Shown here in pieces: positions 1-7,206 of a stretch of DNA of 34,290 nucleotides. Under the pieces are notes generated by a model, which saw only the letters and a program-made list of their open reading frames with translations, did not search any database and was not told the origin of the DNA. This DNA is from a virus. The position numbers and the translations under genes were made by a program. Every line of letters begins with the position of its first letter. Position 1 is the stretch's first letter. The DNA lies in IMG/VR virus record IMGVR_UViG_3300001533_000603, positions 1 through 34,290 of that record; one strand, 5' to 3'.

Positions 1-1
1 T

Positions 2-370
2 GCATTGGACACCGGATTGTCTGAGTCGTACCTGTCGCAGTTAAAGCATGGGAAAAAGAACAATCCGTCTCGCGATGTCATAGCTAAGATATGCGGAGCG
101 CTTGGAGTGTCTTTCAATGAAATGGTCCAGAAGGGGCGCGGTACAACCACGCCCGCGCCAGACTCCGACCGGCAACGCTTACACGCTCTCCTGGACCAGA
201 TACTGACACACGGCTCCGATGCACAGAAGCAGCTCGTCAAGTTGGCGATTGAAGGGGCAACGCATCTTGGCACTCATTATGGACACGCCGGACACGTCGA
301 GAAACCACCGGGAGAACCAGGCCACCCGGCCCCTCTCCGGCGTGGCACGCGAGGACGGAAGGCAATCTGA
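2..370 (+). CDS. XRE-family (Cro/CI-like) phage repressor, N-terminus cut off by window edge
   Basis: The reading frame is open to the left window edge, so the first residues are missing; about 122 residues are visible. The N-terminal part has the helix-turn-helix pattern of XRE regulators: the recognition-helix stretch LSESYLSQLKHGKKNNPS, then DVIAKICGALGVSFNEM. The rest (about residues 45-122) is a hydrophilic tail with a short helix (DAQKQLVKLAIEGA) and a basic Pro/Gly-rich end. There is no peptidase-like LexA/CI cleavage domain, so this would be a short CI-type repressor or an antirepressor-type regulator. It is co-directional with the exported protein and integrase genes that follow, which fits a lysogeny operon. 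The role as prophage repressor is inferred from family and position; an operator region would lie outside the window. Confidence 0.75.
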   Translation, partial: ALDTGLSESYLSQLKHGKKNNPSRDVIAKICGALGVSFNEMVQKGRGTTTPAPDSDRQRLHALLDQILTHGSDAQKQLVKLAIEGATHLGTHYGHAGHVEKPPGEPGHPAPLRRGTRGRKAI

Positions 371-371
371 T

Positions 372-382
372 TATACTATACT
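372..382 (+). promoter_or_regulatory. Possible tandem -10 elements before the small exported gene
   Basis: Two overlapping TATACT hexamers (372-377 and 377-382) lie just after the repressor stop codon and before two AAGGAGG motifs (near 384-390 and 414-420). They match the bacterial -10 consensus well, but I see no convincing -35 box at the right distance. The first AAGGAGG has no start codon at a usable spacing, so it may be an orphan ribosome binding site or belong to a leader. Confidence 0.25.
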
Positions 383-426
383 AAAGGAGGAAGAAACGAC
401 GTTCGTACGCAAAAAGGAGGAACACC

Positions 427-705
427 ATGAGGTATATTACACTTTTTATGGCCTGCCTTTTTATCATGGCGGCGTCGCCGGTCCAGGCATGGGATGACGA
501 CTGGAACAGTACATACCGGCGCGGCACGTCCTACAGCAGTTCCAACGAAGATGAGCGGGACGGATACCGGCGCGGCATGCTCCACCAGCAACAGGAAGAT
601 GACCGGTTTCAGCGTGATCCTATGCGTATCAATCCCAGGGACGAACAAACCCTTGGTGATCCCGCAAAAGCAAAGCCGCGCGGAAGCAGGTCGTTACTGT
701 ACTAA
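427..705 (+). CDS. Small Sec-exported protein of the lysogeny module, function unknown
   Basis: This is a 92-residue protein with a clear signal peptide: a short positive start (MRY), a hydrophobic core (residues 4-16) and a signal-peptidase I site SPVQA|W after residue 21. The mature part, about 71 residues, is very hydrophilic and rich in Arg, Asp, Gln and Ser. It has no cysteine and no membrane helix, so it should be a periplasmic or secreted protein. The start is well supported by AAAAAGGAGG with 6 bases of spacing. The stop codon overlaps the integrase start by one base (TAATG), so the two are probably translated together. I recognise no family. Its place between repressor and integrase suggests it could be made in the lysogen, for example as a superinfection-exclusion or lysogenic-conversion factor, but that is only inference. 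Confidence 0.7.
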   Translation: MRYITLFMACLFIMAASPVQAWDDDWNSTYRRGTSYSSSNEDERDGYRRGMLHQQQEDDRFQRDPMRINPRDEQTLGDPAKAKPRGSRSLLY

Positions 706-1724
706 TGGCAATAACGTATGTCAGGGATGGTGACAAGCCCGGTGAGGCGGTCTGGAGGGTAGATTGGCGACCGGACGGGCGAAATGGTGTCCGTCGCCGG
801 AAGCTCTTTGAAGGTACTTATGATGAAGCAGTGCTGTATGAACAGGCGATCCGGGAAGAAATCGGCCTCAGATCGCATCGTGTCGAGGAATACAAACGCC
901 TGATCGACTGTTACCCCGAATACCTGATATGGCATAAACAATATAGGTCTCCCCGGACACACGCAGACTTTAAGTTGTCCTGGGAAAAGTCGCTCAAGGA
1001 CCACTTCGGGCTACTGCGGGTATCAGATATTCGCCCCCGGCACATTACGTCGTTTGTTTCACAACGTGATAAAAAGCGGGCGAACGAGAAAGACATATAT
1101 TATTTACGGGCTTTCATTCGATGGATGGTGGAACAGGGCTATGCGGCGCCGCTTTCGTTCCGGCCCCAGGTGCCGAAATACAACCGGCCACTGCCCCGGA
1201 CACCGACCCCGGACGAGGTCCGGGCGGTACTGAAGGAGATTAAAGACCCCCTGAAGCGGGCACTGGTCATTCTTATGTGGTCGTCGGGCATCAGAATATC
1301 GTCGGCCCTGGCCCTCCGATGGGAGCATATATATAAGGATAGTTTTGTCGTCACCCTGAAGGGCGGCCGGCAGTCTATTCTTCCCCTGCCGCCGGAGTTC
1401 ATGAAGCTGGTGGATCGGAAGGAAAGAGGGGTTGTGTTCCCCTGGAAGAGCATCAAGGGCACACTGAAGGGGGCCAGCAAGCGGGCGGGCATCGGGTACA
1501 CCATGACCCATCACATGCTTAGACATGCCTATGCCACGGATACCCTGTCGGCTACCGGGGATCTCCGGTTGGTCCAACAGGCATTAGGACACGAGCAAAT
1601 AACCACGACGACCATTTATGCTCAAGTACAACAACAGCGGTTATCCGAAGCGGCTGACCTGGTGCGGGCCCTGAGAAACAGGGGCGAGGTCCACGTGGAC
1701 CCTAAAGGCCAACAGAATACATAA
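705..1724 (+). CDS. int: Tyrosine recombinase, phage integrase
   Basis: This 339-residue protein catalyses site-specific recombination between attP and a host tRNA gene. The order is typical: an N-terminal arm-binding region (about 1-70), a SAM-like core-binding domain (about 75-155), then the catalytic domain (about 165-325). The catalytic set is complete: R197 in SSGIRISSALALRW, K219 in TLKGGRQS, H270-x-x-R273 in HHMLRHAYAT, H296 in LGHEQ and the nucleophile Y305 in TTIYAQV. The start overlaps the stop of the exported protein gene (TAATG). The gene ends 34 bp before a tRNA-Thr fragment, which is the expected attP position. Its last codons contain a 14-bp palindrome that shares GTCCAC with two repeats beyond the att core. 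Confidence 0.95.
   Translation: MAITYVRDGDKPGEAVWRVDWRPDGRNGVRRRKLFEGTYDEAVLYEQAIREEIGLRSHRVEEYKRLIDCYPEYLIWHKQYRSPRTHADFKLSWEKSLKDHFGLLRVSDIRPRHITSFVSQRDKKRANEKDIYYLRAFIRWMVEQGYAAPLSFRPQVPKYNRPLPRTPTPDEVRAVLKEIKDPLKRALVILMWSSGIRISSALALRWEHIYKDSFVVTLKGGRQSILPLPPEFMKLVDRKERGVVFPWKSIKGTLKGASKRAGIGYTMTHHMLRHAYATDTLSATGDLRLVQQALGHEQITTTTIYAQVQQQRLSEAADLVRALRNRGEVHVDPKGQQNT
1688..1701. repeat. 14-bp palindrome inside the end of int
   Basis: GGTCCACGTGGACC is a perfect palindrome. Each half contains GTCCAC, the core of the two GTCCACAA repeats on the other side of the att core. It could be an arm-type integrase or excisionase site, or a chance result of the codons for the protein stretch EVHVDP. 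Confidence 0.35.
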
Positions 1725-1758
1725 GACAATTCATATAGTTCTGGAGCAGAGAACATAA

Positions 1759-1803
1759 TTCGTAATCAGTAGGTCCGCGGTTCAAATCCGCGCATCGGCT
1801 CCA
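1759..1803 (+). other. attP: attP-like core: 3' half of a tRNA-Thr(CGT) gene
   Basis: The segment reads as the 3' part of a tRNA. It has an anticodon loop TTCGTAA (CGT at 1761-1763), the 3' anticodon strand TCAGT, variable loop AGGTC, a perfect T-arm CGCGG-TTCAAAT-CCGCG (1776-1792), the acceptor strand CATCGGC (1793-1799), T at the discriminator position and an encoded CCA (1801-1803). The 5' half is missing: no GCCGATG lies upstream, and the bases before the loop do not pair with TCAGT. This is the pattern of a phage attachment site that rebuilds the 3' end of the host tRNA on integration. Phage genes lie on both sides (integrase to the left, tail genes to the right), so it is attP rather than attL or attR. 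Confidence 0.8.
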
Positions 1804-1810
1804 TGAAATC

Positions 1811-1843
1811 AAGGGGTTAGGCATTACACCTAACCCCTTTATT
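1811..1843. terminator. Strong intrinsic terminator between int/attP and the late operon
   Basis: A perfect 11-bp stem, AAGGGGTTAGG (1811-1821) with CCTAACCCCTT (1829-1839), encloses the loop CATTACA. On the + strand it is followed by TATTA, so it suits termination of the integrase transcript. It may also stop the converging - strand late transcript, though no T-run follows on that strand. It sits directly after the tRNA CCA, where a host tRNA terminator would lie. Confidence 0.7.
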
Positions 1844-1854
1844 ACAGTCAAAAG

Positions 1855-1873
1855 GTCCACAAAGAGTCCACAA
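1855..1873 (+). repeat. Two GTCCACAA direct repeats, possible integrase arm sites
   Basis: GTCCACAA occurs at 1855-1862 and 1866-1873. The start-to-start distance is 11 bp, about one helical turn, so a protein would bind both on the same DNA face. They lie about 50-70 bp from the att core, the usual place for arm-type integrase sites. The last bases touch the end of the first - strand gene. Confidence 0.45.
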
Positions 1874-1875
1874 TT

Positions 1876-2244
1876 TTACTTATTCTTAATTCTGGCAATT
1901 CTTTCTTCAATCTCAGCTTTTTGAGATTCCAGGCTTGCCAGCTCATCCTCCGGCTTAGGTTCGGGAATCAGAGTGGCCGTGATTTCGGCATCAATCGAGG
2001 GGACGTCTATCCGTGGGTATTCCGTAAACTCATCCCCATCTTCGTTCTTGACAAGGCGCGGCTCTTTTGAAGTGTCCTCAACCGACGAGGGGAAGATGCT
2101 GCCTCCCTTCAGTTCCGGATATTTCCTTCTGATTATCCGCAATAGCGCCTTCTCCGCTGCCCTGATCGCTTCCTCTTCACTATTCGCTTCCTTCTGTGTT
2201 GAGGCAGTGATATTTTTGTACTTTATGGTTATATTATATTTCAT
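1876..2244 (-). CDS. Small coiled-coil protein after the tail genes, function unknown
   Basis: This is a 122-residue protein. I start it at 2244 rather than at the longer frame start (2403) because AAGGAGG sits just upstream and the longer version would run far into the preceding gene. That leaves a 14-bp gap to the preceding stop codon. The N-terminal part (KYNITIKYKNITAS) looks like a beta strand pair; then come a Glu/Ala-rich helix (about 18-40), a Pro/Glu-rich linker and a C-terminal coiled coil (ELASLESQKAEIEERIARI). It is the last gene of the late operon. A small coiled coil after receptor-binding genes could be a chaperone or accessory fibre protein, but no family is recognised. Confidence 0.7.
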   Translation of the reverse strand: MKYNITIKYKNITASTQKEANSEEEAIRAAEKALLRIIRRKYPELKGGSIFPSSVEDTSKEPRLVKNEDGDEFTEYPRIDVPSIDAEITATLIPEPKPEDELASLESQKAEIEERIARIKNK

Positions 2245-2258
2245 AAATGCCTCCTTCC

Positions 2259-3458
2259 TTATAATGAATCCCAATACTCCTGGAACGTAAGTAAACGCAT
2301 TAGGCGAATACGGTAATCGTAGTCCTGGTAAGCCGAGGAAGCATAGCCCGTACTCATCCTGGTGTAATATGCCATCATCGATGTAGAAGCAGTCGAACTC
2401 CAATACGTTTCTTCCTCGTATTCTTCACCAACAGGCAAATTAGCTTTTGTGGTGTACAACGTATTAAATTGATCCTTTGCCGGTATAAACCAGTCGTCAT
2501 ACCCGCCTAGACTTGCCGCGTTAGCGGCGGCGGAAAAGGCGCCGATTTCCGAATCAGCATGTGCTTCCAATGCCGCGGTATTTGCCGCGCCGTCGGTGCT
2601 GCTTGTCGGGTAACCACTGTCAAAACTTGGATCACTCCAATTTATCGCCGTGCTCTCTCCACCACTCTTTGGTGCTACGATCATCAGTGTATAGTTTTTA
2701 AACGAAAGATGCACCAGTGTGCCGCCGGCGGCAGCATCACCCAGTTCAGGAAGGGGAAAATCGGTAGCCCAGTCAGGAACCGCGGTCTCGATTTCATAGG
2801 TCACGGTAAGCTGCGCACCGCCGGGAACATTAACGGGGAGGTCCAGGAGGTCATAGGACAGGAGATATTTACCAGTGTCCAACTGATAGAAGATTCCCCC
2901 TTGCCAAACAAGGCCAGCGTTGGCAACCTCTATGGCGTCCCCGGAATTGTTATTGAATATCCGTGTAATGGTCTGTGTGTGTTTCCCGGTGATTGAATCA
3001 TACGACGTAACCGGCGCTGACTGAGCCTGATAGTAAAGCTGGTCAGCATCATTACCATGAGCAACCAGGTCCTCAAGCTCATATCGGTACGCATGAAAGG
3101 CACTGGTGCCTGTACCGACCTGAATACCAAATGAATTATTGGCTCCACTGTTGTAATAACCATCCCCAGCGAAAGAAATATCCCGAACCGGAGGGTAAGA
3201 ACTTGCCGTAACACTACCACTCGTAGTAACGCCGAACCTGTTGTATGCCTCGGTTCCACCATCGCTCACGCAATCCAGCATAACGCCATTCATCAACCAC
3301 CAGGCATTACGTGTCCACGAATGTCCTTCTTCACGACGATCTTCGAGTATGATCCCGTTCCGCTCGACTGTGATACTGAGCCAGAGTCTCGGCATGCGTT
3401 TGTTTAAATTTAAATGCAGTTTCTTAAATTCCTGTTCTTCTCTCGTATTTAACGGCAT
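2259..3458 (-). CDS. Putative receptor-binding protein with C-terminal DUF1566/C-type-lectin-like domain
   Basis: This is a 399-residue protein. The N-terminal region (about 1-230) contains GHSWTRNAWWLMNG, a pattern seen in other phage tail-tip proteins, and beta-rich sequence. The C-terminal region (about 240-399) has the marks of the DUF1566 C-type-lectin-like fold: TLMIVAPKSGGES, then GGYDDWFIPAKDQFNTLY, then YWSSTAS, and a Tyr/Ser/Asp-rich stretch ending YRIRLMRLL. This fold forms receptor-binding and, in some phages, retroelement-diversified tips. The start overlaps the stop of the LamG-like gene by one base (TAATG). The exact role is inferred from fold and position next to the tail fibre. 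The codons near 2282-2400 could be a variable region, but no reverse transcriptase or template repeat was seen here. Confidence 0.7.
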   Translation of the reverse strand: MPLNTREEQEFKKLHLNLNKRMPRLWLSITVERNGIILEDRREEGHSWTRNAWWLMNGVMLDCVSDGGTEAYNRFGVTTSGSVTASSYPPVRDISFAGDGYYNSGANNSFGIQVGTGTSAFHAYRYELEDLVAHGNDADQLYYQAQSAPVTSYDSITGKHTQTITRIFNNNSGDAIEVANAGLVWQGGIFYQLDTGKYLLSYDLLDLPVNVPGGAQLTVTYEIETAVPDWATDFPLPELGDAAAGGTLVHLSFKNYTLMIVAPKSGGESTAINWSDPSFDSGYPTSSTDGAANTAALEAHADSEIGAFSAAANAASLGGYDDWFIPAKDQFNTLYTTKANLPVGEEYEEETYWSSTASTSMMAYYTRMSTGYASSAYQDYDYRIRLMRLLTFQEYWDSL

Positions 3459-4606
3459 TATGTTCCTCCTTCTATTTCGTTGTCCGGAAGGCTCCCCTCA
3501 AGCCCCCATTTATGAGCAAGGTAGCCTTCAATTTTTTCATAATCATCAAAGGCAACAATAATCTCCGAGATAGCCCCTTCCCAATAGTTCGAAGATAGAG
3601 CCGATTGATACCCAATTTTATAAGTTCCGTCGGAAGTAATGGCGGCTATAGTCCCTGCAAACTCCCCTCCACTAAGCAGACTTGCGTTTTTTTCAATCCT
3701 TACATACGTATCTATTATCTTTTTAACCGCAAGAATACTTAGGGGCTCCCCTCCGGCAAGATCATAGGTATAATGATCCGAATGACCAGATACAGCCCCG
3801 TTTCTAAAAAAGAAATTCTGTCTGTCTGAACGAGGATAGGACGCCAAAGCAATATGGGAACCAAAATGGAACAAACCATTATAAACTACTTCAGATGGTA
3901 CTGCATCATGAGAAGCCACAACAAAAATACCAATAGATTTGTCGTGTATCCCAATCGGCTCACCTGAAAGATAATTATTACTAAACTCTATCGTTTTTAA
4001 TAGCGAATTATAAATAGGTTGCAGTGTATCAGTTAGTTGAACAGCATGATTATCATTACCGCTTTTATCATCCCATTGCTCAACATGATCCGATCCATCC
4101 AGTGTAATCGTGCTACTGTCAGACGCATCCAGCCACAGGGCAGTAGTAATGTCATCGGGAGTCCATGCTGCTATCTCCGTCCACTGATGATCATACAATC
4201 GACTACGACCCGAAAAAAGCAGGTGCCCCTTCTGATTAAGGTCGTACCCGAAGAATCTGTCTCGCAACCGCTTCATTTTATGAATCCGCACGTCTGCCGT
4301 TCCCGCGAACGCCTTCACCGTTGCCTCGTTCTGCAAGAGGAACCCCGGCACCACCGGCACAAGCCCTTCCTTCGAGGGAATCTCTATAATGATATTGTTT
4401 TCCGTATTAGCGTCCCCAAATTCAACGGTCAATGTCACTGCCTCGGTATGATTGTTCTGCGCCCAGAGCCAGACTTCATCAAACGTCCCTGCTGTAGTTC
4501 CGGCGACAGCGGTATGGATTGCCGTTCCTGGCGTTGCTGTAGCGGCAACCTCAATCCCTTTCCCGTCGGTGCTTCCTGATAATTTCCTCTTCACTGCTAC
4601 TGACAT
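3458..4606 (-). CDS. Tail-associated protein with LamG/concanavalin-A-like lectin domain
   Basis: This is a 382-residue protein. Residues about 1-115 form a beta-rich domain that resembles head- or tail-decoration modules (TPGTAIHTAVAG, DEVWLWAQNN, KEGLVPVVPGF). Residues about 150-382 look like a LamG or ConA-type lectin domain: DITTALWLDASD, VEQWDDKSGNDNHA, then YWEGAISEIIVAF and a closing YLAHKWGL, a common end in surface proteins of this fold. It probably binds glycans or contributes to adsorption. The start has GGAGG upstream and a 11-bp gap from the fibre gene stop. It overlaps the next gene by one base. The gene is somewhat AT-richer in its lectin part than its neighbours, which could reflect recent exchange. 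Confidence 0.7.
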   Translation of the reverse strand: MSVAVKRKLSGSTDGKGIEVAATATPGTAIHTAVAGTTAGTFDEVWLWAQNNHTEAVTLTVEFGDANTENNIIIEIPSKEGLVPVVPGFLLQNEATVKAFAGTADVRIHKMKRLRDRFFGYDLNQKGHLLFSGRSRLYDHQWTEIAAWTPDDITTALWLDASDSSTITLDGSDHVEQWDDKSGNDNHAVQLTDTLQPIYNSLLKTIEFSNNYLSGEPIGIHDKSIGIFVVASHDAVPSEVVYNGLFHFGSHIALASYPRSDRQNFFFRNGAVSGHSDHYTYDLAGGEPLSILAVKKIIDTYVRIEKNASLLSGGEFAGTIAAITSDGTYKIGYQSALSSNYWEGAISEIIVAFDDYEKIEGYLAHKWGLEGSLPDNEIEGGT

Positions 4607-4617
4607 TTTATGCCTCC

Positions 4618-6891
4618 TTAATCATCTGTGGCGAACAACTGGTTAGATAAAACGTCGCTCGAAGCGTCGTACAGCGGATCGAACGGATTAAATCCCCAAG
4701 CAACCCATTGTGAGCCTAAGAACGCCCACTGCGCGTATAAATACACCGGCAGGTCGCCAATGGTAAACGTATCATCTTCATCGTAGTGTGTACCACTCCC
4801 ATCCGGTATGGTATCCCACCCAGCAAATTCATAGGCAGATCGTGCGAGTGTATTCTCGCCAAGCACTGTGACGGTATCATCTTCGGTATATACGTTTGCG
4901 TCGGTCGGCGGATCGCCGCTTGTTGAATTGTTCCCCAGGTACGTAACCACAATATCGCCGTACCACATTGCGTAAAACGTTGTTGCCTCATTGATAGTGT
5001 ACTCTCCCAAAACAGCAACGACTGTCCCTGAACCATCAGTCTTTGTATTCCAATGCCCGAAAGAATAACCACTTTTTACTAGTGTCCCTGGCCCCTCCGC
5101 TGTTACTGTATCTCCCGCTCCATAATACCCGTCGTCGGTCGGCACATCTCCCCCCGTGTTGAAATGCCCGTCATACTTAACCCAATCGGGGTAGCGCAAC
5201 ATGGTTTCTACAGCTACGCTCGGTAGAGAAAGTACGGAAAGCTCAATCGGTCCTTCGGAAACGGGAGATTCAGCTATAACGCTGGTACTAGTAACCTCTT
5301 CAGAGGGAGGCTCAGGCACACTAAGGAAAAATATCGTCGGTACCCAAAGTGAGTATAAGGTGACATCATGCGAGGGCATCTCAAGCGTTTCTTCAGGCAA
5401 ATATAAATCTCCGCTCCCATCAGGCTCGGTGTTCCACCCGTTCCACCAATGGTATTCCTTTTCAAGAGTTCCCTGCCCCTGTATCCCCGCAGATTCACCG
5501 GCTGAATGACGTGTGTACTGCGTTACCGGCTCTCCCGAGTCCTCTCCGTTCCCGTCGTAGTACAAGTAATACAGCAGTTCTGCCATATTGCTTGACGGGA
5601 AGAAGAACATTACATGCTCGCTTATGACGTGTCCGACCGCTTGTGCGCGGGCAGGAGAAGGAGGAACACTTTGTATCAACCCTCCCGGAATTGCGGAATC
5701 AACATACAACATATTACTGTAGCCCTCTCGATGCACCCATGACCACGCTGCGTTGTAAACGAAACTGCCGGGGAGAATAAACTGGCCGCTCTCATTGCCG
5801 GCCATATTTGCCGCAGCGATCCACAAGCCCGGCAATGTGTACATCGACGAGGCATTGGCCTTATACAATTTTCCATCCTCGTACATGAAACAAATATCTT
5901 TAGCAGAAAGGGACTCTCCCGCCGTCATCATGCAGTACGGTCCATCAAAGCCCGAGGCAATAGATTCATTGTACCGGCGCATTTCCGAAACAGAACGGTC
6001 CTCATCGACCACAAGCGTCTTACCGCCAGCGGAAGCGGAAAAGCCCGATTCCAACGTGGTGAGCATCAGGTTGTGCGCTACTTGAATGAACGTAACGTCG
6101 CTGGTGTCTATAATGCCATCATCCGCGATGGAACATACCCACCCGGTATCACAATATGCGGTGCCTTGAGACACGAGGACAAAGAGCAGGACAAGTTTTG
6201 TCCAGGAATTAGCCTCGTCAGAACGCACCCACGCATTGTTAGATACGACATACACGCCGTTCTGTGAAGCCAGCGCCTGATTATGCACAAGGACAACATC
6301 GCCGGGAACAACGGAAACACCATCAACCTCCTGCGGCCCCCATAAAAATATATTCTCGGTAGTAGCAACGCGCGCAAAGGCCAGCCCCGGTAGACGCCCC
6401 TCGAGATTCACATTGTCAAGCCCCGACAAATCTTCTTTCCAGCGCATAAACCGCCCGGCCTGGGGGGTCGGAAGCGTTAAGCCCGTGAACGTGGAGAACC
6501 GTTCAAATTGTATCGTTCTGTCCAACGCGCGCTTTAACTGCTGGAGCAGCATCACAGCATGGTCAAGGCTATTTTCCACGGTCTGCGAAGGAAATGCGCT
6601 TTTGTACGACAGGTCTGTTTCCTGCGTGAAGTCTCTTTCCCTGATGATATGCAGGGTATAACTGCACCCATACGCCAGAGACGTAACAACATTCCCGCCG
6701 TCGGCCCACGATGCCCCGGATCGTTCCACGGTATAATCGTCGCCCAGGGTCAGGGTCGTTTTCGCTCCACTGACTTCTTCCAGGACAACGTCCAGGTCAT
6801 CTTCGCTCAACACGGCGAAGGAAAACGGGAATATGGATTGTTCCCCGTCGCACGCATAAGAAATAGTTGAAGTCTCTGACGTAACCGCCAT
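4618..6891 (-). CDS. T7-type tail fibre with C-terminal InlB-type B-repeats
   Basis: This is a 757-residue fibre. The N-terminal ~130 residues match the T7 gp17 N-terminal virion-attachment pattern (SIFPFSFAVLSEDDLDVVL, LGDDYTVERSG, RERDFTQETDLSYKSAFPSQTVENSLDHAVMLLQQL in pieces). The middle (about 135-430) is beta-rich. The C-terminal part holds three copies of the Listeria-Bacteroides/InlB B-repeat pattern, at about residues 441-515, 569-640 and 648-719. Each has YxGN or YDGx, then GxGTLxKxGYxFxGWNT, then DGSG and an ending LYxxW or FYAMW. A short tail follows. These repeats are known from bacterial surface adhesins. The start codon follows the spanin stop directly (TAAATG), with GAGGGG upstream. 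It should attach the virion to the host envelope. Confidence 0.85.
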   Translation of the reverse strand: MAVTSETSTISYACDGEQSIFPFSFAVLSEDDLDVVLEEVSGAKTTLTLGDDYTVERSGASWADGGNVVTSLAYGCSYTLHIIRERDFTQETDLSYKSAFPSQTVENSLDHAVMLLQQLKRALDRTIQFERFSTFTGLTLPTPQAGRFMRWKEDLSGLDNVNLEGRLPGLAFARVATTENIFLWGPQEVDGVSVVPGDVVLVHNQALASQNGVYVVSNNAWVRSDEANSWTKLVLLFVLVSQGTAYCDTGWVCSIADDGIIDTSDVTFIQVAHNLMLTTLESGFSASAGGKTLVVDEDRSVSEMRRYNESIASGFDGPYCMMTAGESLSAKDICFMYEDGKLYKANASSMYTLPGLWIAAANMAGNESGQFILPGSFVYNAAWSWVHREGYSNMLYVDSAIPGGLIQSVPPSPARAQAVGHVISEHVMFFFPSSNMAELLYYLYYDGNGEDSGEPVTQYTRHSAGESAGIQGQGTLEKEYHWWNGWNTEPDGSGDLYLPEETLEMPSHDVTLYSLWVPTIFFLSVPEPPSEEVTSTSVIAESPVSEGPIELSVLSLPSVAVETMLRYPDWVKYDGHFNTGGDVPTDDGYYGAGDTVTAEGPGTLVKSGYSFGHWNTKTDGSGTVVAVLGEYTINEATTFYAMWYGDIVVTYLGNNSTSGDPPTDANVYTEDDTVTVLGENTLARSAYEFAGWDTIPDGSGTHYDEDDTFTIGDLPVYLYAQWAFLGSQWVAWGFNPFDPLYDASSDVLSNQLFATDD

Positions 6892-7206
6892 TTATTCCCC
6901 TCTTGTCATCCATTCTCGTATAGCCGCTTTGTCTGCCTCTGCTTCCTTCCAAGCACGGCGATAGGCTTCTTTCCAATCGCGCCACCAGTCCAGCAGATCA
7001 CCTGTTGTCATCGTCTCCGGTACGAGGGGAGGCTCAGGTTCAGGGATCGGCTGTACCAGCATTTCCGGTGGATACATCCTGGTCGTCTGTGTCTGCGTTA
7101 CCACCTGTCCGCTCCCGCAACCACTTAAGATAAGCAGTGGGGGCAGGTATAGAAAGATAAGCATCAACTTCTGCGCTCGCTTTTCTAAGGCTCGCAATTT
7201 CCTCAT
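6892..7206 (-). CDS. Outer-membrane spanin lipoprotein (Rz1-like), nested in the Rz-like gene
   Basis: This frame lies in a different register within the Rz-like gene and runs past its end. It carries a lipoprotein signal: a basic stretch (MRKLRALEKRAQKL), a hydrophobic core (MLIFLYLPPLLIL) and the lipobox LSGC. The mature part is short and Pro/Glu-rich (PEPEPPLVPE), as in Rz1 proteins, then has a charged helix (WRDWKEAYRRAWKEAEADK). I chose 7206 because it gives the positive n-region; starts at 7164 and 7356 are also open. With the inner-membrane spanin it would span the periplasm and disrupt the outer membrane at lysis. This implies a Gram-negative host. Its last codons contain the ribosome binding site of the tail fibre gene. 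Confidence 0.75.
   Translation of the reverse strand: MRKLRALEKRAQKLMLIFLYLPPLLILSGCGSGQVVTQTQTTRMYPPEMLVQPIPEPEPPLVPETMTTGDLLDWWRDWKEAYRRAWKEAEADKAAIREWMTRGE

Noticed and set aside
1741-1803. Complete tRNA-Thr gene
   Set aside because: Only the 3' half fits. No 5' acceptor strand or D-arm is present and the bases before the anticodon loop do not pair, so it is an att fragment and not a working tRNA.
1876-2403. Longer 175-residue version of the last late gene
   Set aside because: The first 53 residues are read out of frame from inside the DUF1566-like gene, while the ATG at 2244 has a strong ribosome site.
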